Positions 6,889 through 7,777 of a DNA stretch of 7,777 nucleotides are shown in pieces. Source of the DNA: Mycoplasmatota bacterium (GTDB lineage: Bacteria > Bacillota_I > Bacilli_A > Izemoplasmatales > Hujiaoplasmataceae). The notes under the pieces are model-generated. The model had not been told where the DNA came from and made no database searches. It worked only from the letters and a program-made list of their open reading frames with translations. A program made the translations under genes and the position numbers. Position 1 is the stretch's first letter. Every line of letters begins with the position of its first letter. The stretch covers positions 1 to 7,777 of the forward strand of contig JAGLYJ010000050.1 in NCBI GenBank assembly GCA_023132365.1, written 5' to 3'.

Positions 6889-6907
6889 GGTAATCTCCTT
6901 CTAATAA

Positions 6908-6949
6908 CAAAAAATAAAAAGCAAAAAAACGGTCAAATGTTTTTTTGCT
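6908..6949 (-). terminator. Intrinsic terminator in front of the redox operon, probable target of GlpP antitermination
   Basis: On the minus strand AGCAAAAAAAC (6949-6939) and GTTTTTTTGCT (6930-6920) form a perfect 11-bp stem with loop ATTTGACC, followed by TTTT, A and six T down to 6909. It lies after the glpP stop and about 20 nt before the ATG of the FAD dehydrogenase gene. In Bacillus, GlpP with glycerol 3-phosphate lets RNA polymerase pass terminators in glp leaders, so this is where such control would act. Confidence 0.85.
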
Positions 6950-6955
6950 CTTAAC

Positions 6956-6974
6956 TCTCTATAATATTAACTTT
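6956..6974 (-). promoter_or_regulatory. Candidate GlpP RNA-binding motif, copy 2 (after glpP)
   Basis: On the minus strand AAAGTTAATA (6974-6965), four bases, then AGAGA (6960-6956). It begins directly after the glpP TAA and ends 6 nt before the terminator stem. The same two blocks with a 5-nt gap occur in the glpP leader (7587-7606). Recurrence in front of two hairpins on the same strand suggests the recognition element of the antiterminator. The function is inferred. Confidence 0.4.
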
Positions 6975-7523
6975 TTATTTATATGTATTCCATAAGGATT
7001 CATCAGAAGTTGTTAAAGCTAATGCGCCATTAGCAAAACAATTTTCAGCTAAATCTTGGTTTTTAATAAGCCCACCTACTAATACTTCGCAATTAAGCTT
7101 ATCTTTTATGTCTGTAATAAGATTATAACAGTATGAAGGTAAAATTTCAACAAAGTCTGGCTTTAATTTTTGCCCAAGTGAAATACTTTGAGCAAGAGAT
7201 AAAGAATCTTTTAGGAAAAATCGATATACTCCGATTACTCCTCTTTTCTTGCAGACATCAATAACTTTTGTTTTGCTTGATATAATACCATCAACTTTCA
7301 AAGATTGAATTAAATATATAGCTCCAAATTCATCACTAGATAGTCCCTTGATCAATTCAGAATGAACTAAAACTTTTTTGTTATGCTTTTTCATTGTCTT
7401 AACCAATTCATCTAATTGAGCAAGTTGAAAATTCATTAGAATACCATACTTTAAATTTGAGTTTAAGAAGGAATTTAATTTCTTATGATTGTGGATAGCT
7501 GGTATTATTCTCTGTCCTAACAA
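6975..7523 (-). CDS. glpP: Glycerol-3-phosphate-responsive antiterminator GlpP
   Basis: This RNA-binding regulator senses glycerol 3-phosphate and lets transcription pass terminators in glp mRNA leaders. It has 182 residues, matching the family. The TIM-barrel-like pattern is clear: GQRIIPAI (3-10), KKVLVHSELIKGLSSDEFGA (49-68), GIISSK (79-84), RFFLKDS (101-107), KPDFVEILPS (121-130), VGGLI (149-153) and ALTTSDESLW (169-178). The last two resemble phosphate-binding loops. I place the start at TTG 7521-7523 because GAGGTG (7535-7530) is spaced correctly for it. The in-frame GTG three codons upstream (7530-7532) is part of that ribosome site. The gene has a perfect consensus promoter and a structured leader. 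It is followed by a terminator and then the redox genes it presumably controls. Confidence 0.92.
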   Translation of the reverse strand: MLGQRIIPAIHNHKKLNSFLNSNLKYGILMNFQLAQLDELVKTMKKHNKKVLVHSELIKGLSSDEFGAIYLIQSLKVDGIISSKTKVIDVCKKRGVIGVYRFFLKDSLSLAQSISLGQKLKPDFVEILPSYCYNLITDIKDKLNCEVLVGGLIKNQDLAENCFANGALALTTSDESLWNTYK

Positions 7524-7541
7524 TTGAATCACCTCAACTAA

Positions 7542-7587
7542 ACAAAAAAGAACTCGGGATAAGGCATTGTGATTTGTTCGATTTTGT
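7542..7587 (-). promoter_or_regulatory. Leader hairpin of glpP mRNA
   Basis: On the minus strand ACAAAATCGAAC (7587-7576) pairs with GTTCTTTTTTGT (7553-7542): 4 bp, a 2x2 internal loop, then 6 bp, with a 22-nt loop. The U-rich side is part of the stem and few U follow, so it is weaker than the terminator after glpP. It may be a partial terminator or a structure controlling access to the nearby GAGGTG ribosome site. It starts where the shared AAAGTTAATA/AGAGA motif ends. Confidence 0.4.
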
Positions 7588-7606
7588 CTCTAAAATTATT
7601 AACTTT
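7587..7606 (-). promoter_or_regulatory. Candidate GlpP RNA-binding motif, copy 1 (glpP leader)
   Basis: On the minus strand AAAGTTAATA (7606-7597), five bases, then AGAGA (7591-7587). It is about 17 nt into the predicted transcript and immediately 5' of the leader hairpin. The preceding TATT lets it form a small TATTA/TAATA stem here that copy 2 cannot form, so the shared part is sequence rather than this fold. It implies GlpP may act on its own mRNA. Confidence 0.4.
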
Positions 7607-7629
7607 AATATATATTTGCTTATATATAT

Positions 7630-7658
7630 ATTATAAAATATATTTATAACTATGTCAA
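7630..7658 (-). promoter_or_regulatory. Perfect consensus promoter of glpP
   Basis: On the minus strand TTGACA (7658-7653), a 17-nt spacer and TATAAT (7635-7630) match the housekeeping sigma consensus exactly. Transcription should start near 7623, giving a leader of about 100 nt. No operator palindrome is evident. A strong unregulated start fits control downstream by antitermination. Confidence 0.85.
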
Positions 7659-7736
7659 TAGGCAGCTAAAAATGACTTTAAAAAGCTCCTGCATTTTATT
7701 ATTATAACTGATATAAGGAAGAATTTGTGCTGTAAA

Positions 7737-7777
7737 ATGAAAAATTACTTAATTAATACTATTTTGTTGTTGATTTA
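7737..7777 (+). CDS. Possible start of a divergent gene, cut by the window edge
   Basis: An open frame from ATG 7737 reads MKNYLINTILLLI to the window end. Lysine followed by a hydrophobic run would fit a signal peptide or first membrane helix. AAGGAAG (7715-7721) is 15 nt upstream, too far for the ATG and too close (3 nt) for the in-frame TTG at 7725. Thirteen codons are too few to decide. Confidence 0.2.
   Translation, partial: MKNYLINTILLLI

Noticed and set aside
7661..7690. GCAG/CTGC inverted repeat upstream of the glpP promoter
   Set aside because: The arms are short and imperfect (extra C on one side), and there is no clear U-tract on either strand, so neither terminator nor operator can be argued.

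Overview
The window is very AT-rich and uses short spacers, strong AGGAGG or GAGGTG ribosome-binding sites, sigma-A-like promoters and U-tract terminators. It also carries a GlpP-type antiterminator, HutC-type GntR regulators and a split transketolase. Together these suggest a low-GC Firmicute or a close relative such as an Erysipelotrichia, Clostridia or Acholeplasma-like lineage. TGA acts as a stop at 5443-5445, inside an ATGA overlap with the next start, so the standard bacterial code applies and not the Mycoplasma code. Species cannot be named from the sequence.

Left half, plus strand. A terminator hairpin (6-45) ends an unseen upstream unit or attenuates the next one. A good extended -10 promoter (126-154), with an inverted repeat in its spacer, precedes a split transketolase: N-terminal TPP-binding subunit (246-1058) and C-terminal subunit (1061-2011), 2 nt apart. 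By eye, the C-terminal subunit has changed several substrate-pocket positions of classical transketolases, so its sugar may not be the usual pentose phosphate. A 105-nt gap with two palindromes and a TTGACA box leads to two overlapping GntR/UTRA regulators (2117-2860 and 2850-3641). They are plausibly the local regulators of the transketolase unit. A bidirectional terminator at 3655-3694 closes this side.

Right half, minus strand, read from right to left. A perfect consensus promoter (TTGACA, 17 nt, TATAAT; 7630-7658) drives glpP (start best placed at a TTG at 7521-7523). glpP encodes a glycerol-3-phosphate-responsive mRNA-binding antiterminator. After glpP comes a strong intrinsic terminator (6908-6949) directly in front of a three-gene, translationally coupled redox module: a GlpA/LhgO-like FAD dehydrogenase with a C-terminal BFD-like [2Fe-2S] domain (5443-6888), an FAD/NAD(P) oxidoreductase (4184-5446), and a small four-cysteine DUF1667 protein (3837-4184). 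The likely job is oxidation of glycerol 3-phosphate to dihydroxyacetone phosphate with electrons passed through flavin and iron-sulfur centres. Neither glycerol kinase nor a facilitator lies in the window.

The most interesting unexplained signal is a two-part sequence, AAAGTTAATA then 4 or 5 nt then AGAGA. It occurs once in the glpP leader and once directly after the glpP stop codon, each time just 5' of a hairpin. It is a candidate RNA target for GlpP, implying autoregulation plus control of the redox genes by antitermination.
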